Shown piece by piece: positions 26,203 to 34,410 of a stretch of 64,000 nt of DNA; within the stretch, counting starts at the first letter, position 1; each line of letters starts with the position of its first letter. The notes under the pieces are model-generated. The model was not told where the DNA came from and ran no database searches. It saw only the letters and a program-made list of their open reading frames with translations. The DNA lies in the NCBI GenBank assembly GCA_002686945.1, contig NYYZ01000032.1:55406-119405 (forward strand), read 5' to 3'. The stretch is from Planctomycetota bacterium (lineage in GTDB: Bacteria; Planctomycetota; UBA1135; GCA-002686595). Position numbers and translations under genes: made by a program.

Positions 26203-27678
26203 TCAGCTGCTGCGCACGCGCGCCACAGCCGCAGCCCACTCAACCAGACGCCGCTCCCGTTCAAGGGCATCGAGGCCGGGCAGGAATTCCCGGGCCCCGG
26301 CTTGCATGCCTGCCGCTTCAGCGGGGTCCACGATCAAGCCGGCCCCCACCGCCGCCAAAGCCGCAGCTCCACGAGCGGTACTCTCCAAATCGGCAGGGCG
26401 GCGCACGCGCACCCCCGCCAGATCGGCCTGCAACTGCATCAAGAGGTCATTGGCCGCGGCTCCGCCGTCCACCAGCAACTCATCCACCGCCAACCCAGTG
26501 TCCTGGCGCAAGGCCTCGATCAACTCCGTGCACTGAAATGCGATGCCCTCCAAGGCCGCGCGGGCGATATGACCGCGGCCGGTTCCTCTGGTCAGACCGA
26601 GCAGGGCCCCGCGCGCTTCGGGATCCCAATGGGGTGCCCCAAGCCCTGCGAATGCCGGCACCAGGAACACTCCCCCCGTATCGCTCACCGAACCTCCCAA
26701 GGACTCTGACTCCGCCGCGTTGGCCAGGATCCCAAGCTCATCGCGCAACCACTGGATCGTTGCTCCCCCCATGAACACGGAGCCCTCGAGGGCAAAGCAA
26801 GTGCTCCCCTTGCGATCGGCCGCCAGGGTGGTCAAGAGCCCATTGCTCGAATTCACCCGCCGGTTGCCGGTGTTGAGCAGGAGGAAACACCCGGTGCCAT
26901 AGGTGTTCTTCAAACTGCCCGCTTCAAAGCAACCCTGACCAAAAAGCGCGGCCTGCTGATCTCCAGCGATGCCGGTCAAGGGAACTTCTCGGCCGCCGGG
27001 CAGGCGCGCCATGCCAAAGTCCCCGGCGGAGGGCCGGATCTCCGCCAGTTCCGCAGCCGACACCCCAAACAACTCTCCCATCTCAGAGCACCAGCCGCCT
27101 CCCTCGATGTGCATCAGCATGGTTCGCGAGGCGTTGGTGGGATCGGTCACGGCGCCCGCCGGTCCAATCAAGTGCATGGCAATCAGGGTGTCCACCGTGA
27201 CAAACAAAAGGTCTCCCGCCGTGCGGGCGCGAGCAACTTCAGGGAACTGGGCCAACATCCACTCGATCTTGGTGGCGCTGAAATAGGGATCGAGCACCAG
27301 CCCCGTGCGCTGCTGCACATTAGGCTCGATTCCCTGCTGACGCAGCTCTTCGCAGCGTGCGGAGGTGCGCCGGTCCTGCCAGACAATTCCCGGAGCCAGC
27401 GCCTCCCCATCGGAACGGCGCACAGCAAAGACCGTCTCCCTTTGGTTGGTCAGACCCAGGGCCGCAATCGGACCAGAGTACGAGGCCAGCACCTGGCCCA
27501 CGGTTGAATCCACTGCGGCCAGAATCTCGTCTGCTCGGTGCTCCACTTCCCCGGGTCGGGGAAAATGCTGGGGAAACTCAGCGCCTGCACGGGCTACAAC
27601 GCGCAGATTGGAGTCAAAGAGCAGAGTGGTGACACCGGTGGTGCCCGCGTCGATGGCCAGGATGTGAGCTTGCTGCAC
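26203..27678 (-). CDS. glpK: Glycerol kinase
   Basis: 491 residues, normal for GlpK (ATP + glycerol to glycerol-3-phosphate). FGGY-family blocks: HILAIDAGTTGVTTLLFD, GLTNQRETVFAVRR, APGIVWQDRRT, NVQQRTGLVLDPYFSATKIEWML, TVDTLIAMHLIG, DPTNASRTML, GIAGDQQAALFGQGC, KNTYGTGCFLLLNTG, GLGAPHWDPEARGALLGLTRGT, ALEGIAFQ and LLVDGGAAANDLLMQLQADL. Start GTG 27678 places the N terminus at the family position; the frame continues to 27717 without an ATG. No glpF or glpD nearby. Convergent with the sulfatase-like gene. Confidence 0.93.
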   Translation of the reverse strand: MQQAHILAIDAGTTGVTTLLFDSNLRVVARAGAEFPQHFPRPGEVEHRADEILAAVDSTVGQVLASYSGPIAALGLTNQRETVFAVRRSDGEALAPGIVWQDRRTSARCEELRQQGIEPNVQQRTGLVLDPYFSATKIEWMLAQFPEVARARTAGDLLFVTVDTLIAMHLIGPAGAVTDPTNASRTMLMHIEGGGWCSEMGELFGVSAAELAEIRPSAGDFGMARLPGGREVPLTGIAGDQQAALFGQGCFEAGSLKNTYGTGCFLLLNTGNRRVNSSNGLLTTLAADRKGSTCFALEGSVFMGGATIQWLRDELGILANAAESESLGGSVSDTGGVFLVPAFAGLGAPHWDPEARGALLGLTRGTGRGHIARAALEGIAFQCTELIEALRQDTGLAVDELLVDGGAAANDLLMQLQADLAGVRVRRPADLESTARGAAALAAVGAGLIVDPAEAAGMQAGAREFLPGLDALERERRLVEWAAAVARVRSS

Positions 27679-27749
27679 AGTCCGATGCTGAGAGGCTGGG
27701 ACACCCAACGCAAGCACCCGCTCCGAGATCTCAACCCCTGAAATGCAAC

Positions 27750-27773
27750 AAGCCCCGCCGGAGGGCGGGGCTT
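27750..27773 (-). terminator. Strong GC hairpin between the secreted-protein gene and glpK
   Basis: Perfect 10-bp stem AAGCCCCGCC/GGCGGGGCTT with a 4-nt loop. Lies 50 nt downstream of the 27823 stop on the minus strand, so it most likely ends that transcript before glpK. No long U tract follows. Confidence 0.6.
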
Positions 27774-27822
27774 GCCTGGAAGTTCATGGGGTCTCGCCTC
27801 CCCACAGGATCCAACTTGGGGC

Positions 27823-28419
27823 CTAGAACATCAGCTGGGAGATAGTCACCGTGTTGGCCCCATAGGTCACGCGATGCAGGGCACGACCGAGGTTGGGCAC
27901 CACGGAGACAACCTCAAAATTCATCGGAGGGGCCGTTCCCAGCAGGGCGTGCTGGATACCCATGTTCAGGATCGAATTGGGGGCCACGGTCACCGGGGGC
28001 ACCAGACTGCCGACATAGTGGAAAGACGCCAGCATGCTGTCGAGTTGGCTGGAGAGGACTCCAACTTGCACCAGACCAGACTGCAGGGCAGTCGCATCCA
28101 AGGTGATCTCGAAGTCCCCGCGAATCTCAAGGACCCACATCCCCTGCAGGGCAATGTTGCGGCCCAGGTAGAAGCTTGCTCCCTGATCGCGGAAATCGAG
28201 CACCGCATTCAGGACAGCCTCATGGGGGCCCGCAAGGAACAGGTTCTGGTCAACGCGCAGGGGGGCCTGCGCACCAGGCCCGTTCCCCATGGTGGGCATA
28301 GTGCCCACGCTGTTGCCTCCACCCAGAGGCGCAAGGCCTTGGGCAGTGGGAAGGCTCAACACGCCCACCAAAAGGGCGGTGCTGAGAAGGATAGGTTTGG
28401 CGAGAGTGTTGAGTTTCAT
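27823..28419 (-). CDS. Secreted protein of unknown function
   Basis: 198 residues. Signal peptide MKLNTLAKPILLSTALLVGV then SLPTAQG. The mature part is rich in Leu, Val, Gly and Asn, with short strands (FYLGRNIALQGMW, VLEIRGDFEITLDA, LNMGIQHALLGTAPP) and no Cys; it resembles the beta-rich secreted proteins abundant in planctomycetes and has no catalytic motif I can name. Start ATG 28419 is supported by GGGAG 8 nt upstream. Same strand as, and 116 nt downstream of, the sigma/anti-sigma pair. Confidence 0.65.
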   Translation of the reverse strand: MKLNTLAKPILLSTALLVGVLSLPTAQGLAPLGGGNSVGTMPTMGNGPGAQAPLRVDQNLFLAGPHEAVLNAVLDFRDQGASFYLGRNIALQGMWVLEIRGDFEITLDATALQSGLVQVGVLSSQLDSMLASFHYVGSLVPPVTVAPNSILNMGIQHALLGTAPPMNFEVVSVVPNLGRALHRVTYGANTVTISQLMF

Positions 28420-28484
28420 GGGATTGCTCCCTCTTGGTTTGATCCGCCGAACGACTGGGTCCGGCACAAGGTTTGAGGTTTCTT

Positions 28485-28514
28485 GGTTCGTGATTAGGTT
28501 CGTGATTAGGTTCG
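28485..28514. repeat. 12-bp tandem repeat (2.5 copies)
   Basis: GGTTCGTGATTA twice and a half in the 116-nt spacer upstream of the secreted-protein gene. Could be an operator, but two copies are not enough to argue it. Confidence 0.6.
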
Positions 28515-28535
28515 AATGGTTCTGTGCTGCCATGT

Positions 28536-29627
28536 TCAGGCAGCAGGACTGGCAAATAACTCGGGACAGCGTGTAATCAGGTTGTTGGCAAAGTCCGGGT
28601 ACTGCTCGAGGACTTCCTGAAGCAAGGGTGCCTGGGTTGCCATGTGGGCCATTTCAGCCACATGCTGGGGCTGGGAATCGATCAGGCCCTTGAAGTAGTC
28701 CAGGCAGCGCTCGCGGTCACCCATCTCCAGGTAAGTCATGGCGATGTTGAAGCGCACGACCCAGAAGCGCTCATCCTGCTCGAACAGGCCGCTGATCAGG
28801 ATCCAGCGATACCAGCGCAGGGCCTCCCTGTGATTGCCCTCTGCCTGGTGCAGACGGCCGATTTGAATCGCCGCATGGCCCCGGTTGGCGGGCTGCAGTG
28901 CGGTATCGAACAGATCGGCCCAGCGCTCCCGTGCCAGCAGCTTGCGGCCCTCTTGAGCGTCCAGGTAGGCACGGTAGAAGCGTGCTTCTTCGTGATCCGG
29001 GGCCACGGCTATGGCCTGCTCCAGCAAACGACTGGCCTTCTTCAGGGGCTCTTCGATGCGCTCAAGTCGGCCATTGAGCATGGCGCGCGCGGTCTGCCAG
29101 TCCACTCCTTCCTGGCTACTGGACTCTTGCCCGTTGGCAGTCTCACGATCGGAGCCAAGCAGCACCCCATCGACGAATCCGCGGCCTTTGACCCGGGTCT
29201 GTTCCACAGCCACCGGCTCCTCAAATGCGCGCTCCACGACTCGATCGGGATCAAGAGCCGAAAGCAGATAGGCCTTGCCCAACTGATAGAAGATCGTGGC
29301 CAGACGGTTCTCCAGGTCGGTGCACAGGTGCGAGGCACCGGTCATCATGGCCATGCGGGCCATCAAGCGATCAGGATCGGCCATGTCCCGGTGCATCTTG
29401 GCGCAACGGGTGAGGTCCTGGAAAAAGGCCGAGGCCTCTTCGTCCGACTCAAGCTTGAGCATCACATTGGCCGCAAGGCCCTCGTCGAGCTCGCCATCGG
29501 CGAGGCTGGAGAGGTCCTGCTGCAGGGCCAACTGGGCATCACTGAGGGGTTGTCCGCCGACTCCCACTTCCCAAGCATCGAACCCGCTGGCGGGTCCTTG
29601 GGCACCAAATCCATCAAAGGAACTCAT
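28536..29627 (-). CDS. Putative anti-sigma factor with TPR domain
   Basis: 363 residues. N terminus LALQQDLSSLADGELDEGLAANVMLKLESDEEASAFFQDL has the pattern of anti-sigma domains (L..ylDGELd......e.hL..c..C), but without the zinc-binding His and Cys pair. The rest is helical with TPR-like repeats (EEARFYRAYLDAQEGRKLLARE, AAIQIGRLHQAEGNHREALRWY, VVRFNIAMTYLEMGDRERCLDYF). No transmembrane segment, so it would be a soluble regulator. ATG 29627 overlaps the sigma-factor stop (ATGA) and has AGGAGG at spacing 7. The coupling to the sigma gene is the main argument for its role. Confidence 0.6.
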   Translation of the reverse strand: MSSFDGFGAQGPASGFDAWEVGVGGQPLSDAQLALQQDLSSLADGELDEGLAANVMLKLESDEEASAFFQDLTRCAKMHRDMADPDRLMARMAMMTGASHLCTDLENRLATIFYQLGKAYLLSALDPDRVVERAFEEPVAVEQTRVKGRGFVDGVLLGSDRETANGQESSSQEGVDWQTARAMLNGRLERIEEPLKKASRLLEQAIAVAPDHEEARFYRAYLDAQEGRKLLARERWADLFDTALQPANRGHAAIQIGRLHQAEGNHREALRWYRWILISGLFEQDERFWVVRFNIAMTYLEMGDRERCLDYFKGLIDSQPQHVAEMAHMATQAPLLQEVLEQYPDFANNLITRCPELFASPAA

Positions 29628-30493
29628 AGCTTGTCCTCCTCGTTGCATAGGTCCAGGCCGCTTCGGCCAAGGGACATCCGAGACTCGTTGCTCGGCTCGC
29701 GGGCCGGGCGGCAATCGTGGGGCAGACCGTCGAAGGTACGACGCATTGCCCGATGGATCTTCCGCCGTGCGCGGAAGATGACCATCTTCAGGTTTTCGAG
29801 ACGGATGCCGAGATCGGCCGCCGCATCGCGATAACTGGCCCCGTCAACTTCCACCAGCGTCAGGGCGCGTTGCTCGCGCTCACCCAACAACTGGAAGAAG
29901 GTCATGTAGAGGGTCAGGTAGGTGACATAGACCTCAGCGCATTGCTCGCGGTCTTCCGCGTTGATGGCTCCCTGAACTGGGGTCATCTGGCCGTCGGTGG
30001 GTTGGTCGGAAAGGTCTTCGAAGGGGATTTCCTGACGACCGCCGCGACCCTGGGAACGCAGGTGCTTGAGTACCGTGTTGCGCACGATCATCGCAGACCA
30101 GACCCGGAAGGCATCGTCTCGGCTGGAGTCAAAGCGATGGGGATAGCGATAGACGTTGAAGAAAACTTCTTGCAGCACGTCCAGGGGATCAGCCTGACTG
30201 GAGTAGCGTCGCAAGCGAGCAGCAACCTGGATCACCAGATGGCTGGCATTGAGTTCGTAGAGCAGGCCAAAGGGACCACGAGCTCGCTCGCCCTTGAAGG
30301 CCTCCATCAGGCGGGTGGAAACCGCATCCCGCAGTTCATCGAGATTGCGCTCCTCGTCACCCAGAATCTCAGCAATCCGGCGGACCTCTGCCCGGGGAAT
30401 CTCACGACCAAGCTGCTTGACCCTTCCCAGCAGCCTCTCACGGGCGTCTGGACCAGTCAGAGGACTGGCAAGGAGGGTGTCCTGGATCTGCAT
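29624..30493 (-). CDS. ECF-type RNA polymerase sigma factor
   Basis: About 289 residues, long for an ECF factor because of an extra N-terminal helical region of about 70 residues (ERLLGRVKQLGREIPRAEVRRIAEIL). Region 2: SSQADPLDVLQEVFFNVYRYPHRF and WSAMIVRNTVLKHLRSQGR. Region 4: LLGEREQRALTLVEVDGASYRDAAADLGIRLENLKMVIFRARRKIHRAM. Directs RNA polymerase to a specific promoter set; its regulator is presumably the coupled downstream protein. ATG 30493 is preferred to ATG 30550, whose extra Pro-rich residues look like leader sequence. Divergent from queG. Confidence 0.85.
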   Translation of the reverse strand: MQIQDTLLASPLTGPDARERLLGRVKQLGREIPRAEVRRIAEILGDEERNLDELRDAVSTRLMEAFKGERARGPFGLLYELNASHLVIQVAARLRRYSSQADPLDVLQEVFFNVYRYPHRFDSSRDDAFRVWSAMIVRNTVLKHLRSQGRGGRQEIPFEDLSDQPTDGQMTPVQGAINAEDREQCAEVYVTYLTLYMTFFQLLGEREQRALTLVEVDGASYRDAAADLGIRLENLKMVIFRARRKIHRAMRRTFDGLPHDCRPAREPSNESRMSLGRSGLDLCNEEDKL

Positions 30494-30715
30494 AGGAGGA
30501 AGAAGGACCGGTGGGTGGACGCTGGAGCCTTCCAGGGGGAACAAAGGCATCCAGAGCCGCGGAGAAGGGGGAGTTCACCGGCTAGCATCCATTGTAGTCC
30601 CTGAAACCGGCCCGGTTTCGGGTTTGGGTCAAGGGGGTGCACCCAGCAACCGAACAGCCCTGCAGGAAAGAACCCAAGTCCTTGCCGAATCACGACTTAG
30701 ACCCCCATTATTATT

Positions 30716-30744
30716 TTGTCAAAGACCCTCGGAGGGGGCAAAAT
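30716..30744 (+). promoter_or_regulatory. Candidate promoter of queG
   Basis: TTGTCA (30716-30721), 17 nt, CAAAAT (30739-30744), then 8 nt to ATG 30753, inside a locally AT-rich stretch. The best two-box promoter I saw, again with almost no 5' leader. Confidence 0.45.
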
Positions 30745-30752
30745 CTGGCCTC

Positions 30753-31877
30753 ATGTCTCAAGCTGATAAGATCCTCGGAATGGCCCTGGAAGCAGGGTTC
30801 GATCTGGCCGGCCTGACACCGTTTCGTGCCCCCCAGGAGGCCGAGCACTATCGCTCCTGGATCGCCCAGGGTCGCCACGCCTCCATGGGCTGGATGAAGA
30901 CCAATCTTGCAGTCATCGACGATCCGAAGCTCTTCGTGCCCAAGGGGCGCACCCTCTTGATGGTAGGCCTCTCCCACGCCCGGCCACCCCTTGAGCTCCC
31001 CGGTGGCGGGCGGGTGGCGCGCTACGCGGCGGGCCGGGACTACCACAACTGGATCGACAAGCGACTCAAGCGGCTGGCGCGTCAAATGGTGACCGCCGGA
31101 CTGATCGATGGTGCCCGAAGCGCAGTGGATGCTGTGCCCCTGATGGAACGCAGCCACGCGCAGGAGGCGGGCCTCGGCTTTGCCTCCAAGGCTGCCAATC
31201 TGCTGCACCCACGACTGGGGCCCTGGTACTTCCTGGGGGAACTGATCCTGGATATCGAGTTGGACCCCACCCCAGCGGACCTGCCCACGGGCTCCTGCGG
31301 GACCTGCACCGCCTGCCTGGACGCCTGCCCAACGGGAGCCCTGGTAGCACCAGGTGAACTGGACGCCGGGCGCTGCCTCTCGTGGGCCACCATCGAACAC
31401 CGGAGCAGCGTGCCCCATGACCTGCGGGAAAAGCTGGGGGACTGGGTCTTTGGTTGCGACATCTGCAGCGAGGTCTGCCCCTGGGGCGAGGGGGTACCCT
31501 CCCAAGAAGAGCGCTTTCCCGTGCATGCGGAAATCAGCGCTGGCAGCCTGGTGGATTGGTTGGGCCTGGACCCCGATCCCGACGCCTTCAAGCAGAGGTT
31601 TCAAGGTACGGCCATTCGACGAGCAGGGCGAGAAGGGCTGTCGGCCAACGCGGCTCTGGTCCTTGGCAACCGGCCCAGTGAGGAAGGTCGAGTGGCCTTG
31701 CAATCAGCTCTGGAAACGGACCCCAGCCCCAAGGTGAGAGAGTCCGCTGCCTGGGGGCTCCTGCACGGCCACGGCCAGGATGAAGGTGTGCGCGATCAAG
31801 TGGCGGGTGCCCTGCAGCAGGAGCAGGACCCAGATGCCCGAGCAGCCCTGCGGACTTCCTTGGAGTTGGAGGGCTAG
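30753..31877 (+). CDS. queG: Epoxyqueuosine reductase with C-terminal HEAT-like tail
   Basis: 374 residues. Reduces epoxyqueuosine to queuosine in tRNA, the last step of the Q34 pathway; a cobalamin and two [4Fe-4S] cluster enzyme. Visible: FDLAGLTPF, YRSWIAQGRHASMGWM, ARYAAGRDYHNWI, VDAVPLMERSHAQEAGLGF (Asp of the active site), LILDIELDP, ferredoxin Cys sets CGTCTACLDACPTGA and CDICSEVCPWG. The C-terminal 70 residues (NAALVLGNRPSEEGRVAL, VRESAAWGLLHGHG) form HEAT-like repeats as in many QueG proteins. queA, acting one step earlier, is about 8 kb away on the other strand. Confidence 0.92.
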   Translation: MSQADKILGMALEAGFDLAGLTPFRAPQEAEHYRSWIAQGRHASMGWMKTNLAVIDDPKLFVPKGRTLLMVGLSHARPPLELPGGGRVARYAAGRDYHNWIDKRLKRLARQMVTAGLIDGARSAVDAVPLMERSHAQEAGLGFASKAANLLHPRLGPWYFLGELILDIELDPTPADLPTGSCGTCTACLDACPTGALVAPGELDAGRCLSWATIEHRSSVPHDLREKLGDWVFGCDICSEVCPWGEGVPSQEERFPVHAEISAGSLVDWLGLDPDPDAFKQRFQGTAIRRAGREGLSANAALVLGNRPSEEGRVALQSALETDPSPKVRESAAWGLLHGHGQDEGVRDQVAGALQQEQDPDARAALRTSLELEG

Positions 31878-31884
31878 GCCCTCT

Positions 31885-31925
31885 CGAAACGAGTCACTTC
31901 CACAGCAGATTCGCGACTCATTTCG
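31885..31925 (+). terminator. Inverted repeat after queG
   Basis: CGAAACGAGTC (31885-31895) and GACTCATTTCG (31915-31925) pair over 11 positions with one mismatch around a 19-nt loop, directly after the queG stop. No U tract; a weak terminator or processing site at best. Confidence 0.35.
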
Positions 31926-32026
31926 TTGCACATCAAAGAACTGCAATCGGCCTTGTGAAGGTTTCGGCTTCCTGGTGTCGAGGGGATAGTAGCCCCTCTC
32001 TCTGCACAGCTCACCCTCACCGCACC

Positions 32027-32326
32027 ATGGAAAGCAACAACTTCTACGACGACCGCAAGTTCTGCACGGACTGCAACGACTACGTCCCCTATCTCGCCAG
32101 CATCGACCGTAGCTACTGCGTGCAATGCGGTGCGGAAGTTCGACTCTTCTCCACTGAAGACTGGGAGCGTTTTCAGAATGGCCTCGGCAACCGCCCAATG
32201 GCGGATCGCAAGTCAAAGACCCAGGGCCGGGCCGGTGCCATCCGTGACACCCAGGCGGCGGAGGCGGAAGAAGCCTCCCAACGTGACGAAATTGAACAGT
32301 CCGGCGATCAGCGCGAGTCCGCCTGA
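32027..32326 (+). CDS. Small zinc-ribbon protein
   Basis: 99 residues. A four-Cys ribbon near the N terminus (CTDC with Cys13/Cys16; CVQC with Cys31/Cys34) followed by a charged tail rich in Glu, Arg and Gln. No membrane segment. Function unknown; such proteins are often nucleic-acid or polymerase accessory factors. ATG 32027 starts just before the motif; a GGATAGT -10-like sequence lies about 40 nt upstream. Confidence 0.6.
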   Translation: MESNNFYDDRKFCTDCNDYVPYLASIDRSYCVQCGAEVRLFSTEDWERFQNGLGNRPMADRKSKTQGRAGAIRDTQAAEAEEASQRDEIEQSGDQRESA

Positions 32327-32402
32327 TCTTGATCGAACCGCTTCTGCGCCCATGCGCACGGAGCAACCGCACGCTTGAGGGGCAACGCCTTGGGACCCGA
32401 CT

Positions 32403-33314
32403 TCAAGCTCTGAGAGCCTCGACCATGCGCCTGTGCACATCCTTGAGGCGCTCCTCGCCCCCACCGGAAACCTCTGCCGTGGCCCAACCGGTGTAACCAA
32501 TCGCAAGCAGGGCAGCGCGAACCGCGTCCCAGTCCACATCACCCTCGCCGATCTTGCAGAAGCCCGACTGCGTGCCCCAGTCCTTCACATCCAACTTGAC
32601 AATGCGCGGACCCAGGGTGCGAATCCACTCAGCGGGCCGGCCGTACTTTTGGTGGTTGCCGATATCGAAGTAGCTGCCCACCCAAGGACTGTTGATGGCG
32701 TCAAGATAGTCTCTTAGGAGTTCTGCCCCCTGATCCGCTGGGCCGTTGTGCTGGTAGCAGAAACCGTTCCAGACATTCTCGATCAGAATGCGAATGCCCA
32801 GGCGTGCACAACTAGGCAGCACCTGCCGCAAGCCTTGAATCGAGCGCTCCCAGACATGTCTTTGGGTCTCTTCCTTGCCACGCACTGTTCCCGGCACAAG
32901 CAGCACCGCGGAGCCCCCATAGGCATGGGCGTGCACCACCGCGCCGGCAAGATTCTTGACCCCCTGGGCGCGCACATTTGGATCGGGGTCGGACAATCGC
33001 ACCTGCCAGTGGGCTGAGTCCACAACTCCATGAACTGGCAGTCCGGTGGCCTTCTTGGCCTGGGCGACTTCATCAGGGCCGTAGCCGTTGGGGCTGTCCA
33101 ATTCAATGCCATCAAAGCCCAGGCGTTGCACCTGGGTGAATTTCTCCGTCAGGTTCGCGCCATCTCGGACCATGCCGATCTTGAGAGAGAAGAAAAGGTC
33201 CAGGGACTCGCTCGCTGGGCTCACAGCTGAACTCATCCGAGAGACAGCCGGCAAAGGCGCAGCCAGGCCAAGAGGCGCAGCCTTCAAAAGGGAGCGTCGA
33301 TTGAATTTCGTCAT
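32403..33314 (-). CDS. Tat-exported sugar-phosphate isomerase/epimerase-like TIM barrel
   Basis: 303 residues. Twin-arginine signal FNRRSLLKAAPLGLAAPLPA at the N terminus, then an AP-endonuclease-2/xylose-isomerase-like barrel: IGMVRDG, VQRLGFDGIELDS, PVHGVVDSAHWQVR, AVVHAHAYGGSAVLLVPG, RILIENVWNGF (Glu ligand), PWVGSYFDIGNHQKYG (Asp, His ligands), VKLDVKDWG, IGEGDVDW and GWATAEVSGGG. The metal-binding Glu/Asp/His/Glu set is present. Related planctomycete proteins act on sugars or inositols. Lies downstream of the FG-GAP/CRTAC/TPR genes, 79 nt after the TPR gene. Confidence 0.82.
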   Translation of the reverse strand: MTKFNRRSLLKAAPLGLAAPLPAVSRMSSAVSPASESLDLFFSLKIGMVRDGANLTEKFTQVQRLGFDGIELDSPNGYGPDEVAQAKKATGLPVHGVVDSAHWQVRLSDPDPNVRAQGVKNLAGAVVHAHAYGGSAVLLVPGTVRGKEETQRHVWERSIQGLRQVLPSCARLGIRILIENVWNGFCYQHNGPADQGAELLRDYLDAINSPWVGSYFDIGNHQKYGRPAEWIRTLGPRIVKLDVKDWGTQSGFCKIGEGDVDWDAVRAALLAIGYTGWATAEVSGGGEERLKDVHRRMVEALRA

Positions 33315-33393
33315 GGGTTGAACCCTAGCGCGGGACCAGGCGCAGTGCGTTCCGCTTCTTGGGCTTTGTTTGGCAAGCAGGAGTGCCGCACCC

Positions 33394-34410
33394 TCAACGG
33401 AAGGGGTTCTGCTCCTGCTGCTCGGCGACCCAGGCGAGAACCTGCTTGTCCCCCACCCGTTGGGCGGCGCGTCCAAGACGCGAGAGCACACGCATGGCGG
33501 CAGGCCGGTCCCCCGAGCTCTGATGGGCTCGCACCAAACGGGTCAGCAGATCGAGATTCCAGGGATCGATCAGGAGTTGTCCTTCCAGGGGTCGCAGCAC
33601 AGAGCGCTCAAGCTCAAGGGTCTTGAAGATCTGCTCCATGGTGCGCGCCTTTTCCTCTTCTCCCAACTCAAGCAGGATCCGCGCCAACAGGAATGCTGGC
33701 TCGGGATCCCGGGGCCGCAGATTCCTTGCGCGACCCACTGCGACCCGGGCCTTTTCCAGTTCTTCCATGTCGTACCAGATCGTTGCACGCAAGAGCCAGG
33801 CCTGGCCCTGCTCGGGATCCAACTGCACGACCTTTGAGAGATCCGCCAGGGCCCGCTCTGCATGCCCCGCACGCCAATGGGCCACCGCGCGACCACGCCG
33901 GGCCTGCAAGTCCCCCGGTTCGGCGGCGAGTACCAGGTCATAGTGCGCCAGAGCCTCAGCGGTGCGCCCCAATTGACCCAATGAGTGCCCCAGGTGCCGG
34001 GTGCGCCCCACCAACTGGGGCGCAACGCGCAAGAGGCGCTGCAGGAGCAGAACACACTGTTCATGCCGTCGCAGACGGAATTGGGCGTGGCCAAGAAGAT
34101 GCAGGCAGGCGGGATAGTCCGGGACTGTCTTCAGTGCTGGCACCAGGGCCAGGACCACTGCGGGATAATCCTCTTGGCGCCAGGCTTTCAAGGCTTCCAG
34201 ATATTGAGCTTGAACACGCTCATCGATGCCCGCCTCCTCGTCCCAGTCCTTCCAGGCGCCCTGCCTGGCCTGGGGCAGTTGCTCCATGGACTGAGCCAGG
34301 GCGATGCGCGCTTGCAGACCGGGTTCAAGCGCCGGGGTCTGGCGGGCAGGAAGCGAAGCGCTGGCAGTGCAAGAAAGTGCGATCAACAGCGCGAAGAACC
34401 GGCACCTCAT
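33394..34410 (-). CDS. Exported TPR-repeat protein
   Basis: 338 residues. Signal peptide MRCRFFALLIALSCTASASL. Tandem tetratricopeptide repeats follow: YPACLHLLGHAQFRLRRHEQ, VGRTRHLGHSLGQLGRTAEA, ALAHYDLVLAAEPGDLQARR, AWLLRATIWYDMEELEKARV, PAFLLARILLELGEEEKA. ATG 34410 overlaps the CRTAC gene stop (ATGA, 34407-34410). CRTAC-type proteins are very often encoded beside TPR proteins in planctomycetes and related groups, which fits a secreted scaffold pair. Confidence 0.78.
   Translation of the reverse strand: MRCRFFALLIALSCTASASLPARQTPALEPGLQARIALAQSMEQLPQARQGAWKDWDEEAGIDERVQAQYLEALKAWRQEDYPAVVLALVPALKTVPDYPACLHLLGHAQFRLRRHEQCVLLLQRLLRVAPQLVGRTRHLGHSLGQLGRTAEALAHYDLVLAAEPGDLQARRGRAVAHWRAGHAERALADLSKVVQLDPEQGQAWLLRATIWYDMEELEKARVAVGRARNLRPRDPEPAFLLARILLELGEEEKARTMEQIFKTLELERSVLRPLEGQLLIDPWNLDLLTRLVRAHQSSGDRPAAMRVLSRLGRAAQRVGDKQVLAWVAEQQEQNPFR

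Noticed and set aside
28477-28530. GGTTCGAA-like sequences considered as a tRNA T-loop
   Set aside because: No acceptor, D or anticodon stems fit around it; it is part of a 12-bp tandem repeat.
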